Assembly (NCBI GenBank): GCA_963965975.1
Contig: OZ014411.1
Coordinates: forward strand, 9,797,501-9,861,500
DNA: 64,000 nucleotides
From: Xestospongia bergquistia
Taxonomy: Eukaryota; Porifera; Demospongiae; Haplosclerida; Petrosiidae
Direction: 5' to 3'
Positions 39,191-51,483 of this stretch are shown here, in pieces. The first letter of the stretch is position 1. Each line of letters begins with the position of its first letter. The notes below the pieces were generated by a model. It did not search any database, was not told the DNA's origin, and was given only the letters and a program-made list of their open reading frames with translations. The translations under genes were made by a program, and so were the position numbers.

Positions 39191-39516
39191 TGTAAACAAG
39201 TAATTAACATTGAACATGATATTCATAGATCATGTGACTAGTAATAAGTATATATAATATGAATTCCCATAGTGACTATGAATATATAATAATATACATA
39301 ATATGATAAATGAACTAGATATTGTAATATGGACACCCTCAGTTACTATGAATATGTACTAAGATCAATGATGAGATAATAGCTGTTACTTATATTATTA
39401 TATTTACAATACACAGCAATATATAGTATATTGTAATGTATGTTCTAAATCATTAATACTAATACTACATGTAGTAACTGACCTCCATTGATAATACTTC
39501 TGTTATAATATAATGT
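39191..39516. repeat. Direct repeat, copy 2 of 2
   Basis: Partner of 37432-37764. It ends 12 bases before the exon at 39528, so the copy forms the end of the intron leading to that exon. Confidence 0.9.
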
Positions 39517-39527
39517 TTTATTGACAG

Positions 39528-39681
39528 GGCTTCCTTTGTTGTTAGTGGACATATTAGTGGGTGTGTCTACCTTCTTAACTCAATAGCCTTAGCTGAAAGA
39601 CCGAGAGAATTAAAAAATGAATGGATAAATAGAGAATATGATGATATGAGATCTGTAGAAAGAAATATAAGAGAACATTAA
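39528..39681 (+). CDS. C-terminal exon of an unrecognised gene
   Basis: Acceptor ttgacag, then 154 open bases to TAA (39679-39681): ASFVVSGHISGCVYLLNSIA then LAERPRELKNEWINREYDDM and RSVERNIREH. A hydrophobic segment is followed by a highly charged tail. Codon use and the clean frame argue for a real exon. Upstream exons on the plus strand were not identified. Confidence 0.5.
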
Positions 39682-39689
39682 ACTGTAGG

Positions 39690-40180
39690 AATTATTTGTC
39701 AACTAATATATATGTATATTACATGTATAACTACAAACTAATAGTTATGAAGTTATCTTCAGTGATATTACTGTTATAATGACCTTTAATTGTTAATTGA
39801 TGATCTCTTTAGCCTTTAAATTAACTTGTATTCTCTCTCTCTTTTCCACTTTCCCAGCTCTAAAGTATACAATCTATATACTCCATTGTTAAATATCCAT
39901 GTTTATGTATACCAATAACACACACATGTCTGATCTCCTTATAAGGTCTAAATTTGTACTGTATACCATGTATATGTGCTATAATTATACAGTGACACTT
40001 TGACAGTTATATTAATAATTAGATCTATTACTAGTGTTACCTTTATTTAGCTAAAGTTGTAAATGTTTATAATTATGTTAAGTTAAAACCTTCTATAATG
40101 CTTTTATTATCTTTCAGTTAAACTTCTACATCATTAAATGAACATAAGAAGTCATTACCATAATTTAAAAGGTCATTATT
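39690..40180. other. Stretch without a recognisable gene
   Basis: AT-rich 3' flank; nothing noticed. Confidence 0.5.
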
Positions 40181-40540
40181 CATCATCTAAATGTGTCCTT
40201 TACAATATAATAGTTGGTAAGTGTGACATAACAAAGTATAAATTCTAAGTGTATTGAATGCAAAGTTACATTTTGTTTACTCTATTATTGTTTGTTTTCA
40301 CACTAATGGTGCTATTATTACTCTATATAAATGTGTCCTTTACAATATAATAGGATGTAAGTGTGACATAACAATGTATAAATTCTAAGTGTATTGAATG
40401 CAAAGTTTACATTTTGTTTACTCTATTATTGTTTGTTTCCACACTAATGGTGCTATTATTACTCATCATCTAAATGTGTCCTTTACAATATAATAAGATC
40501 TAAGTGTGATATAACATAGTTTAAATTCTATATATAATTT
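40181..40540. repeat. Three units of the satellite seen at 58.5-63.1 kb
   Basis: Units begin near 40190, 40327 and 40470 with atgtgtcctttacaatataa, tag/taag, then gtaagtgtgac or aagtgtgat and gtataaattctaagtgtatt. The same core (cattacaatataatag, gtaagtgtgatataatg, taaattctaaatgtatttca) makes the large arrays in the ankyrin gene introns, about 18 kb away. Confidence 0.8.
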
Positions 40541-41049
40541 TTATAATAGGAATAATTTATACCTCTCTCTCTTTCTCTCTATCACTCATTCAGTTGTCAC
40601 TTTACTGGTGATAATCAAAAGAGAATCATTAGATGAAATATCAATAGCAGGTAATTTTAGATCTAACACTTTAAGAGACTTAGTTTCTCTATGTCCCAGT
40701 CAGACCTCATATATACAGTGGTTGACATAAACTCATCAGAAACTACCTACTTCAATAATATTCATTGCTTTGGACAGAGAACACGAACATAGGACTAGTA
40801 AGGCAGTGAGTGGAGCCAAAGAAAGTGGAGTCATGTTATTAACAAACAACATTGTAATACATGGATATAAAACAATGAAGTCAATGATTTCTTTAATATA
40901 ATGAATGGTAGACTATCTGTCCATTAATATGACTTATGCATCCATTTAGATATTAATCCATAAATTTTATTAAACTAGTCATCCATTCAATGTTAGCATT
41001 GTCATCATTGTAACTCCATAGCAACAACACGCAGAAAATAACTAGTGAT

Positions 41050-41580
41050 AACACTAACTATATAAACCTATTTCAACACTTTCATTGTTTGACTTCCTCT
41101 CATTAACTTCATTGTTTGATTTCCTATTTTGTATTTTCCAACTAACATTATACTAAACTAAATTTTTGTGATAGATGTATTTATATATATTACTCACAGA
41201 ATATACAATACCAAAGATTATACACTATCCTTAAAATGACAGTATAATTTTACAGTAATAACTTTGTTTTTAAAGCTTTTAATATTAAAAAAACATATCA
41301 TAACATCCAAAAAATAATTGAGAGAATATTGTATTCACTGATTTGGTAAAATCAACTTTACATATTATTTTTGGGATATAAAAACAAAGATAAAGGTATT
41401 AATATCATTATAATATCAATCAGTACTAAATTTGGAAGAATGATGGTCCACAAAAAGTTGCTACAATTCTACTTGTCATATGGTTTTCTTCAGAATATTC
41501 AGTTGTCTGTAAAAAGGAGACACATAAACATTAATAGATCATGTATAAATGTACATGGTAAAATGTAGTCAAGTAACAGA
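41050..41580. repeat. Third RhoGAP-locus segment (copy of 5777-6345)
   Basis: Shares ctatataaacctat, ttcattgtttga, attgagagaatattgtattc and aaaaggagacacataaac with 5777-6345 in the same order and orientation. Confidence 0.85.
41430..41516 (-). pseudogene. Orphan last RhoGAP exon
   Basis: After an intact acceptor the minus strand reads TTEYSEENHMTSRIVATFCG then PSFFQI and stop, matching the last RhoGAP exon of copy 2 (ITKYSEENHMTSGILATSCG). The tail is lost and no other RhoGAP exon is nearby. Confidence 0.85.
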
Positions 41581-41900
41581 GGGTTAAGAATTCAGGATCA
41601 ACTCATACATACAACACTCATATAAGGGGTTTGACCATTTAGGATTATATAACAGACATAGAGTAAAGGATAATATAACAGACACAGAGGGTTAATATTT
41701 CAGAATTATACAGGGACAGAGGGTTAACAAAACAGGATAATAAAACACATATGAAGGAAACAATTATGAAACAAGGGGTTAATAATTCAATATTATACAA
41801 CAGACACAGACAGAAGATTTCAAAACAAACACAGAGAGAACATTTAGGATTACTACAACACACACAAAGGAGTTAAGAATGAGAAAGGGGTTAATGTTAT
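41574..41900. repeat. Degenerate repeat with agagggttaa words
   Basis: Units of about 30-60 bases repeat agagggttaa or aaggggttaa plus acagacacag. The overlapping minus-strand open frames come from this repeat. Confidence 0.65.
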
Positions 41901-42149
41901 ATTTATGGAAGGATCTGACATGAGGCTTAGTATTAAGATAAAGGGTTGCTGTTAAAAGATGTTGTACAGCGATATTTTTATGCATAGCGACCAAAAGACA
42001 AAGATGAACAAAATGTGAGTAAAACAAGAGTACGTAATTTTTAGAAACTAATGACAAAACGATGTATGACTTGTTATAACATGTCAAAACATACCAAATA
42101 CAATTATATATATATATAGGTGTTTAGTTACCATGGTGATCTCCAGTAC

Positions 42150-42830
42150 CAAAAGGCTTTCTTCTAAAAAGGATATAAAATTGGTACTGTGTCATAATTC
42201 ATCACTTTTTGGTAAAAATTGTTTTTAGTGAAACTTGCCGATAAAGCATGGAATTAATTATTAATTACATATCTGATAGGTTTTGACAATGTTTGTAACA
42301 AATTTCAAAACAATACTACAAGGTAATTAGTTTTAGTCTTAAAAACATTAATGAGACTAATAGTCATAAGATCATAAGTAATTTTGCTATGAGGTATTTA
42401 TACAATTGCTATGGTAATATATATGTACTTGCTAATGGTAATGTTGTTATGGTGATTGTTACCATGGTAATAGTTGCTATGATACCACACATGTTGGTGC
42501 TGAAGTAATTATTGCTATGGTGACTCACAACTTGATGCTCTTTACACGGAGTATATAGTTTCACAAATTTGGGGATTTCATGTGTCCAATAAGTTTCAAA
42601 ACATGATTATGAATGTAAACCGAACATTAAATAAGAATTAAATAGCTAGCAGGGGAAAAAATGGTTTTCTTCTAAAAATTGTATAAAATTGGTACTATGT
42701 CTAAATTCTTTACTTTTGCTAGAAATTTATTTTTTAGTAAAACTTGCTGATAATGGGATGGAAATTAAACAGTTGTTATTATTTAAATATTTGATATGTT
42801 TTGGCAATGTTTCTAACTAATTTGGAATAG
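42150..42830. repeat. Pair of diverged direct repeats with X-box-like words between
   Basis: 42150-42330 and 42655-42830 share ttcttctaaaaa, ataaaattggtact and aaacttgc.gataa. Between them, 42386-42545 repeats gctatggtaa / gttaccatggtaat, close to the RFX X-box half sites GTTGCC..GGCAAC. Confidence 0.6.
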
Positions 42831-42950
42831 TTATGACAATATACAATTTAATTGAGAAATTATTGGAAAATGTTCAACTAAAACAGTTTTTGTATGCCCT
42901 TTTGACTTTTAATATAAACTAGAATTAAATCTAAATTTATTAAAAATAAT

Positions 42951-43997
42951 TTAATTTAAACAAAACAAATTAAAACAACATTGATATAAGAAACTTTTGT
43001 TACTCACTTGAATAGCTTGAAACAATTGAGTTAGATCTATCTGTGACCCAAGGAAGAGAAGTGTTGGTGGGCGGTACACAAATTTGCTAGGAACAGTGTG
43101 GTCATGATGCAGATGAAAAGTTAGATAGAATAATGTTATTACCATAAAGGGTGAGGGTGGCTATAGAGCATCTGCTTTAGAAGAGTATAAAGTTACTGGA
43201 GTGGAAAAAACATTAAGGGGGGGGGGGGGGGGGATAGAAAAGTCAGCACAAGAGGCAGCGATAGAGAGATGACAATGATTGGTCTTAGGTGAGATCTTTG
43301 GTGGCAAGGTGGACAAGAAGAAACATAATGCTTCTGCTAGCCAACAGAAAACTAAGAGGTCTAAAGGACTGAGTGTTTGACTGAGGAAATGGGTCAGAAG
43401 GACTTATAACTCTAATAGAAACTAGCAGAAAGCTATTAAGTAATGAGAGCTTATAACAACAAATGGCCACCATCATATCAGTTCTATTAATACCTTAAGG
43501 CAAATTTGTGATGGACTTCAATATATTATGTAGTTCTACAAGTAACTTTCATAAAAACAGTTACATCTTAAGAAATTGTTCCATTGTAGACCGAGATAGT
43601 TTGTATATCTCTTAAATTTTCAAAATCCTTGTAGCAACAGCCTTTTTCTGAGACATGAATGGATAATGTCATGTCTGCTTTATAGAATAAGTCAGTTTCA
43701 GAATTCGACAGGTGGTCAGGATCATCTGCAGTTTGTCTTAAAAGATACAAGACAAAAACAGATTGAAAAACAGACTCAGATTCTGTGAGTAAGTCATATA
43801 GACAGTTTCTGTAAACTTCGACAACAGCTGATACAGATTCCAGGTCTGTGTGAATGGACCTCTCAGATATATTTAATCAATTACATGAATGTTGATAGTT
43901 AAAGCAAACAGAGTAGATAGACTTTGATCCTTCGGGGATTGATGAGCTACTGGACGTATTTGTAGAGGTTCAGCAGAATCAGCACAAGGTCTAATTT
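42951..43997 (-). CDS. Unrecognised minus-strand gene
   Basis: 43870-43568 is one open, coding-like frame (ERSIHTDLESVSAVVEVYRN, LTESESVFQSVFVLYLLRQT, SIHVSEKGCCYKDFENL) ending TAA. Upstream 43997-43880 is open in the neighbouring frame (EIRPCADSAEPLQIRPVAHQ), broken by TAA and a frame change near 43875. Downstream a further exon-like stretch ends at donor 43015/43014 (PSKFVYRPPTLLFLGSQIDL). Family not recognised; it may be damaged. Confidence 0.4.
43217..43233 (+). repeat. 17-base poly(G) run
   Basis: Uninterrupted G17 in very AT-rich sequence; could form G-quadruplex structures, or be an assembly artefact. Confidence 0.95.
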
Positions 43998-44026
43998 CTA
44001 AATAATGCCCAATATACACGCATGCG

Positions 44027-44039
44027 CAATAACAATTTT
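44027..44039. promoter_or_regulatory. NRF1-like palindrome in a divergent promoter
   Basis: cacgcatgcgcaa resembles the NRF1 core GCGCATGCGC. It lies between the minus-strand gene (from 43997) and the plus-strand start region (44056 or 44166), fitting a bidirectional promoter. The same core is at 51403-51414. Confidence 0.45.
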
Positions 44040-44165
44040 TGCAACTGCGACTTCAATGATTCTGTCTAATGAGCGTAGTGTTGTGTTGGAAGATTTGTCA
44101 GCCGATGGACCATCTGCGTTTCTATTATTCAAAGTAATCTCCCAAAATTTTTGGACAGCTTACAA

Positions 44166-46011
44166 TGAGTGATGAACAGCTCAAAGAAGTTGCTGAGAAA
44201 ATACCCGGTAAAGTCAAGCTGAAAAAGATTACAGACAGTGCAAGATCTATTGAGAAGATCAATGAATTGATCTGTTGTTGTTTTTGTTATGCTAATGTTA
44301 TACCATTATGATTAGTAGAAAAACAGTAGTCTTGACATCAATAGTCTGGATCACCAGTCAACTATACCAAATGTTGTGCTACAAATATCTATATCTGATG
44401 ATCCTTGTTCCTTGACTTCAGATACCTCATCTCATCACACATTGTTGATAACCTCTGCTTTCTCTTTCAGAACAGAGGAAACCTTATCCACTGGACAATT
44501 TACTAGAAGAATAAGAACAGAGATTGTTTCATCTCTCTCAACATTTGATAATGGTACATAAAAGAAACTCTTCAAGTGATCAGTACAATACTGTATGTCA
44601 TAAACTGATTAAAACATATCCAAAAGTTAAAAGATGAAATTGGTTGTACTGGCTGTTTAAGTGTATGACAATTCTCATTTTGAACTTGTTAATTTCTTAG
44701 GGTTCTTAGAAAACAAAGTTACAGGGTCAATTCAAGTTGTTTTTTTGTCATTTGCTTCTAAGACAGATTCTTCTACTACTTGCCCATCTCCAAAATCCAG
44801 AAGACTTTCAAACATCTTTTGAATTGACACAAGTACATGTGTTGATGATCTGGATAGTAATTATACTAGCAACAAATCTGGCTATCTTACAACAGGAATG
44901 TTGTAATGAAAAAAAAGGACCACTCTCTTGCTACCATACAGTCTTTGACCAGCAGAACATTTTCTAGATGGAAATGGATAACAGATTAGAACCTCCAGTT
45001 TTGGAGATCCTTGAACAATAACTATCATTGAAGGTTTGGAAAATAGTGAATTGTTAATAAAACTTGTTAACACCACTATCATTTATTACATGTGTGAATT
45101 TCTTCTCTATTCATGTATAGGAGGGAACTTAGAGCTGTTATCAGACTGGATGAAGAATCAGCATCCATTCACTCATGGCCAAAATTGAAACGACGTCTCT
45201 CCACTTTTGATGATAAGCAAACAAAAAAAATTGTGAATGAAGTTATTTCATTACTAATTCAATGTATGTATGACATGATGTTTTAATAGGTCTTATAGCT
45301 TTTAAGTTATTATCTGAACTGTTGATCCCTAAAATCTGCCTTAGGAGACTAGTGATGGTAATGTTAACTGTAGATAGTGTTGTCTATTATCATGAATAAA
45401 AAGTCAACTCTAATATATTAGTCATTCAGTAGGTGATACTTGACTAATTATAACCTGCAATGTTTATGCATCTACCTTTTAATGTGTTGTTAGCCTTTGA
45501 CTCCTTGCTTTTTTCAAGTTTGTCAATGACTTATACAATGTTCCTATGGTCTACCAACTTTTAATAGTTTTCTGATGAGCTGTATATTTATAGTCTAAAA
45601 AAATGCTTTCCGTTTCATTACAGTGAGATTGGTTCAGCTATGCAAGACTAGTGAGTGTACTTTGTATTAAAAATATTTTATAATCAAAGTCTAAAGATAA
45701 GCTAATGATATATACAAAAATACATGTTGAACTACTCTTAACATACTTAATTTTGTTCAGTGCTTAATGCATGTTCATATCTGTTGAAGATCTCTTTCCA
45801 TATCATAGAAAAGGAAAAGGCTACCTGTGAACTGAATTCTTTTGAGATTACCTTGATCTACATGGTGGGTTCATACTTTATTTATGACATTGCATTCCTA
45901 AAACTTCTCCAGTCACTTCTATTGATGATCCAGTACTATGTGTTTGGACTAAAGGACTCACAAAAAGATATACCTGCTGTCATAGAGATTGTGATGGACA
46001 ATAGTTTGTAA
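44166..46011 (+). CDS. Unrecognised multi-exon gene
   Basis: First exon from ATG 44166 (MSDEQLKEVAEKIPGKVKLK, a helical, death-fold-like start), or alternatively from ATG 44056 (MILSNERSVVLEDLSADGPS). Exon 44327-44553 is cleanly open (SLDINSLDHQSTIPNVVLQI, TRRIRTEIVSSLSTFDN). Exon 45121-45263 is open over its whole length in one frame (RELRAVIRLDEESASIHSWP, FDDKQTKKIVNEVISLLIQ), though that is not the frame predicted from the previous exon. The last exon, about 45760-46011, ends TAA (SYLLKISFHIIEKEKATCEL, FLKLLQSLLLMIQYYVFGL). Phase conflicts mean the model is incomplete. No family recognised. Confidence 0.45.
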
Positions 46012-47040
46012 TGATAAAGTAACTCATAGTTATTATATATATATATATAGTTTATTATATATTATATTGTATATGTATTATATTATCACTATTTAAGTCT
46101 TAAGTTCAAGTATTTTTGTTATACTTCTTTAAAATTCTAAACTTAGTTTCAAAACAGTTTCAACTTTATACTCACAAGAGCTGTAATACACAGTTATAAG
46201 TTGTAAATGCCAGTCTTGCAATTTATATTTTAGGGATAGTACAGAACCTGAGAACGGATGTTCCAATTCCTATTTCTTCTGCATTATTTCTTTATAATAA
46301 ATGAATATTTGCAATATGAAAATATTAAAGGTCGTTTAAAGGAATTCCAAATATAACTATAAGTTACTGAGTCTTGCTTACCCAATGGTCTACTCAACAA
46401 TGAGAAATGATAGTCATAAGTATGTGGTGTTCAGAATATGAAATCTCTTTCTCTAAACTACATAATAAAAGTAAATTAGATTTATTTATGATCCTTTATA
46501 TTTTAATAAAGTAAGTTGTTATAATGACTGATTAGGTTTTGTCGTACTGCTGATAAAGTATGTGCTACCCTTTACAAAAGCTACATATATTATAAATAAA
46601 CTATTACTGTTAATACTTTTAATCAAACATGTAAATGTTTAATAATCATAACTAAAGTGTGCTACCAAGTATAGCTATTTACCTCTAATCTTCTCACAAC
46701 GGATTTCTTCTTCCAAATTAAGCATCAACCACACCTATATATTATTGATTTTATTCCTCTAAGCAAAAGATCTCTAGAATACTAATAAAGATATCCAGTA
46801 CAACACAGACTGTTTGCTTGGCCAGCTCAATACTTTCAATAAAGCCCTCCGATCTCTTAATGCCTTCCTTATGTTCAATAAGGACTTCAGCTCTCTTCAT
46901 CGACATGACGTATATAATGAATGACGATAGATAGTCTGTACGTGCCGCGAGGGAATTAAAAGATTGTCTTTAGAAACTCAGTTTTTAGAGGTAAATCATA
47001 TACCTAACTTTATGTACTGAGGTTCTTCGTTTTTTACCAT
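46012..47040. other. Intergenic with short CpG-containing stretch
   Basis: AT repeat at 46036-46050. 46900-46960 holds CpGs (gtacgtgccgcgaggg) before the next gene, a likely promoter. Confidence 0.4.
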
Positions 47041-47050
47041 AGAGCAAGAA

Positions 47051-49144
47051 ATGGATTGTAAGACTATTACTGATGCACTCAGCAGTTATTATCCAGGACC
47101 AGATTGTTTGAAGGTAGTCATTCCTAAGTTTAGAACAACACTGGAAGTGTATAACAAAGTCTTTGTGAACAATAGTAATATGAACAATGTCATATTACAG
47201 GTTATGTCCATGGATGATGATTGATAGTCAGGACTCAAGTCAAAAAGATGAATTATAGTATTTATGATATATGATGTCATATGCTAGTTGTGATCTTGTG
47301 AAGGGGAGGGAGGACATTGCAAGGAATACTATCAAGTTTAATTTAAAATGATAATTATAAAATGGAATGATCATAATTATAGCTTTATTAGAGTGCTATC
47401 TTTCTATCTAAACATGTCCTTATAATTTATAAAGACACAGATAGCAGCTATATAGTATTCTAGACCCCTTTCTTATTCCTGTGTTTTGTCAAAGTTTGTA
47501 TAAAAATCTTGCAAATAAACAACTTAAAACAGATTGAACATACATTTATTACGCTTTTGCTACAATTCTCATGACCAAATGATTCATTATCACATGACAG
47601 AGAAATGCAGATTATATGTTTCTTATTGCTAATTTTTTTTTTCAGAAGGACTAGGTTGGTCCTTTGTAGATCTCTTAAAACTAGGTCCAGGTCAGTTCAC
47701 ATTTTGATATTCTGTTACATCTTAAATATACTTCCATTACTTGTGTCTTTTTATATATTATAAGAAAATTGTGAAATGGATATTTACTGTGATGTGAAAT
47801 AAGAACTAGATTAACAATTTTGAAAAAGTAACAATCAATACAATCTATAGTTCCATCATTGTCTAGATCTTTAAGAAATTCATATTTGTTCACAAGTGAC
47901 CTCATCACAATGGACACTGACTCTTGGATAATAAATGGATATCCATATCTAAACACCATCTTGAAAGAGTATCCACTTCTAGCAATGTAAGTTTCTCTTG
48001 TTTATGAAATAATTTTAATTACATACATATCTAGGTTGCTCAGGAGTTTGCACTATACACTGTTATGAGTAATCTTTAGTGTAGATGAATCTGCTTTATT
48101 CTCACTAAAATGTTTAGTGCTCTAGCTTGTTGATTGGTCTTTAATCTAAGGAATGTGATAGGGATGTTCCATTTTAGTCAAGTTTGTACAGGTATGAACT
48201 TGTCTTTGTATCAATACACTTATTGTTAGTTACAAAAAGAGCTTTTATGCAGAAGCCAAAGGCAGACATCCAATTCCAATTCTATTTTATATCACTCAAT
48301 GAAGTTTTAATGAAGTGAAGTGCAGAGTGCAAGCATCACTCTTAGAATGGAGTAATGTGACATGTTTCCAGTTTAGGCTGGGGCTATAGGATTTTAGTTG
48401 TTGAATATTTCATAGAAGGATAGAAAATAGAATTGGAATTGGAATTTTGGGGGAAAACTGAAAAGTAGAATTGGATATTTTCGGAAAACTTCAAGGCAGA
48501 ATATGAAATTATGAAGTAGAATTGGATGTCTCAGCTTCCATACTTTAAGGTGTGGAACTATTGGTATTTTATAGTGTTTGAGAACAGTATTTAATAGACA
48601 TGTGTCAACCAACCTCTTTGCCACAAGTTAGCTTATTTAGTTATGAATATTATTTCCAAAAAGCCGATACTATTGTTTGTTATGGGATATTCCCACGCTT
48701 TAACCTCATTTCCAAAAGGGGATGCTATATTTTGTTATGAGATATTCCCACACTTTAAACTTATTCCAATAAATAGGAAAGGTCTTTAGCTATTATTATT
48801 AGTGTCATCATATTAAAATAATATGTTTACTGTATATTTTCTTGTGAATGGTCTTATAGTATATTGATATGGTAAATTTTTAAATTATAAGTAACTAATT
48901 ATTAGTCTATATATTAGGTAGATTTATGTTATTATTAATGACAATATTTTGTCATTAGTGTTCATTTCATTCTTACTTATCTTCATTAATTTCATTAACA
49001 CAGCATGGAACACTGATCAGAGGTGACAGATTGAGAGCCAATAATCAACCACATATTATGATATTTATAGATGATAATACACATGATGATGATGACCCAT
49101 TGGAACAGTACTTCACAGCAGTTGCACAAAATCTATTGATGTAA
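47051..49144 (+). CDS. Unrecognised multi-exon gene
   Basis: First exon 47051-47200 (MDCKTITDALSSYYPGPDCL, VVIPKFRTTLEVYNKVFVNN; donor caggttatg). Exon 47646-47690 (GLGWSFVDLLKLGP, phase 1-1) joins exon 47851-47986 (PSLSRSLRNSYLFTSDLITM, WIINGYPYLNTILKEYPLL) in frame. The last exon, 49004-49144, is clean (HGTLIRGDRLRANNQPHIMI, FIDDNTHDDDDPLEQYFTAV) and ends TAA. The first and last junctions are out of phase as drawn, so an exon is missing. The acidic Asp run is notable. Function unknown. Confidence 0.5.
48650..48775. repeat. Two-copy tandem repeat, about 62 bases
   Basis: atttccaaaa, then gatacta or gatgcta, then gttatgrgatattcccac and rctttaa, twice in a row. Confidence 0.8.
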
Positions 49145-51400
49145 TGCTATTTCAGCCATTTTGTTCTTGTTGGATGAACATTATACATTTAATATGGCAT
49201 ATTAGATCTTTCTAAAACATATGATGTCCTAGCATTTCTTTAACACACGTTGCAAAGATACTTTACAAGTCAAATTCAAATAGGACACAGTAGCTAAAAT
49301 ATGTTCATGTGTCTGGGATGGATCAATGATACAAGTCATTGGTAGAGGATGATATTGCGTATTTGTATTTAGAACAGAATAGGCAACTGGGTTGCTTGCC
49401 TTCATGCAAGTGGTATGGATGCATGATGTTAAAACTACAGATGTGACAAGTGCCAGTTTAACCTTAAGCATGAATGAGCTAGTTTAAGATTTGTATCTAC
49501 TGTTGTATCTACTGTTGTTGTGAATGAGATCAACATTTCAAGAAGGATATATTGAAGATCTCATAACTGTTCAAAAATTTGCTTATAGAATTATCTCCAA
49601 CAACTTATAACTTATATTCTTTTCTATTTGTGAGGGACAATCTTGATCAGTTCTATTTTTTGTAATATTTACTGTCAGTAGTCTCACAACAGTTACATCT
49701 CCTTCTACATTTATACATCTACTTAACTTTACAACTGTTAGTAAAGAAGGCTGTCAAGGTATAAGTAAAGTTACCATAACTTCAAAACAAAAAACTTTAA
49801 ACAAGCAATATTCCCACTTTGAAATTCTATATAATTATTTGTATTTTTGTATCCATAATAGTTTTATTGGAGCAAAAACTTGTTCCATCTTGCCTGCAGT
49901 GTTTTCTTAAAAAGTCTATATCTAACTTTTAAAGCTTTGTCTAGATTCCGTTGGCACCCTGTTAGCCATAACTTGTACTTAACGTTTGTTGTTTTTATCA
50001 AGTTTTGTATATGGAGATATTGTCGTTATCGAGTTGTAGCCGTTCAAACTGCATTACCAGCTAACAAACACCCATAAACCAAGTTCTCTAACTTTCAGCT
50101 TCGCAATAAGTGGCGAAGATTTATTACCTCCATGCAATGTCTTCAATTCAGAGTGGTTTTTGTCAGAGGTATCTGTGATTGTCATCTGATGGAAAGAGAC
50201 AATTACATACTGCTACAGCAAGCTACCAAAGTTAAAAATTATAAAAATGCAGTATATCTTTGATGTTTGACTGTGTTAGTCATCTTAGAAAATGCGAATT
50301 AGTTAGCAATGAACCTTTTGCTACAAATGTCACTAGCGAAAATACTTAAGTAACAATTAGAAATAACTGATAACTTTGAACCAACAAAGAACTGCTTTTT
50401 ACATCTTTTCAATGAATAAGAATCTAAGTAGTATATATATATGCAAAAATGCCTTTTTGTATTTTTGTAATTTAATTCCAACATCTCCACCTCCAACATT
50501 GATGTCAAAAACAAAAGATAAAAAATCAAGTCCATTTATTCATTCATCCATTCATTATTTTAGGTATCTTTCCAGCTCAGCGGGTGATGTTGATCAAAGC
50601 CGTCTCTCACTTTTTTCACTAATGAAAGATCCTTTATATTACCAAGGCCTTATAAAGCTGTAATTTAGCCCTTGCTTTTTCTGTGTTTTATAAATATTCA
50701 TAATCGTGTAAAATGTAATGAAAAATCTGATTAATGACCTAGAATTTTTTCGTTGGGCGAGTCTGACTAGTATAGATCTGAAGTTTTGGTACGTATTAGT
50801 GATATACTCTTGGCAATTAAGTTTTGAACTATTGAAGAAACGGACGATAAACGTCATAAATACGTAAGTTCTATAATTTTGAAAGTCATAATACTTATAG
50901 ATTTAGTAAGAAATCCTTGCCTCCGTGTGCATCATGACCCTTAGCGTCGCCGACCCTTCGCTGGTCGGTACGGAGTAGGCTGCAGAAACGTAATAAGTTT
51001 AACCGGCAAACAAAACTCTTCATGCAGGAATTATTTGTATTTACAATTCTGAGTATTTCTGTATCCTATTAGATCTACTAGTATATAAATGTCTCTCTTA
51101 TCCATAGTAATTAAGTTATAGCCCATTGGTGAGTGATATGGGCTAGAATCAGAAGTTAAAAATTTCAAGCTTTAAGTTCTCTTTATTGACTTGGTAGTAC
51201 ATTTTTTTCTTTCCTATATGGTAATATTTCGAGGAAGATGTATTACAATTTTTGATTTTTACAAGAATTACAAAGTCTGTTAATTGCATTCTTTTTTATA
51301 TAATCAAAATCATGTGATTGATGACCTCTACACATGTACAATCTTCTCTCATTATGGTATACAGTTTATGTGTCAGAATGTAATGCTAGTAGTATATGCT
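49145..51400. other. Stretch without a recognisable gene
   Basis: Open frames at 49880-50077 and 50376-50663 (plus) and several on minus lack domain features. A small GC hairpin (ccgacccttcgctggtcgg) lies at 50949-50967. Confidence 0.45.
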
Positions 51401-51402
51401 AT

Positions 51403-51414
51403 GACGCATGCGCA
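51403..51414. promoter_or_regulatory. NRF1-like palindrome
   Basis: gacgcatgcgca, inside a CpG-richer stretch (51400-51560) unlike its surroundings. Confidence 0.4.
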
Positions 51415-51483
51415 GTGACTAAAACGCGCAGAGTGAGTACTACGAGCCGTCCCTTAGAATCTAGCATTAACGGTATGTGCAGA

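Noticed and set aside
41645..42087. Two overlapping minus-strand open frames (72 and 102 codons)
   Set aside because: They follow the agagggttaa repeat and read as low-complexity Val/Cys/Leu strings.
46870..46960. Start of the 47 kb gene at ATG 46905
   Set aside because: The frame closes after a few codons (MTYIMNDDR then stop).
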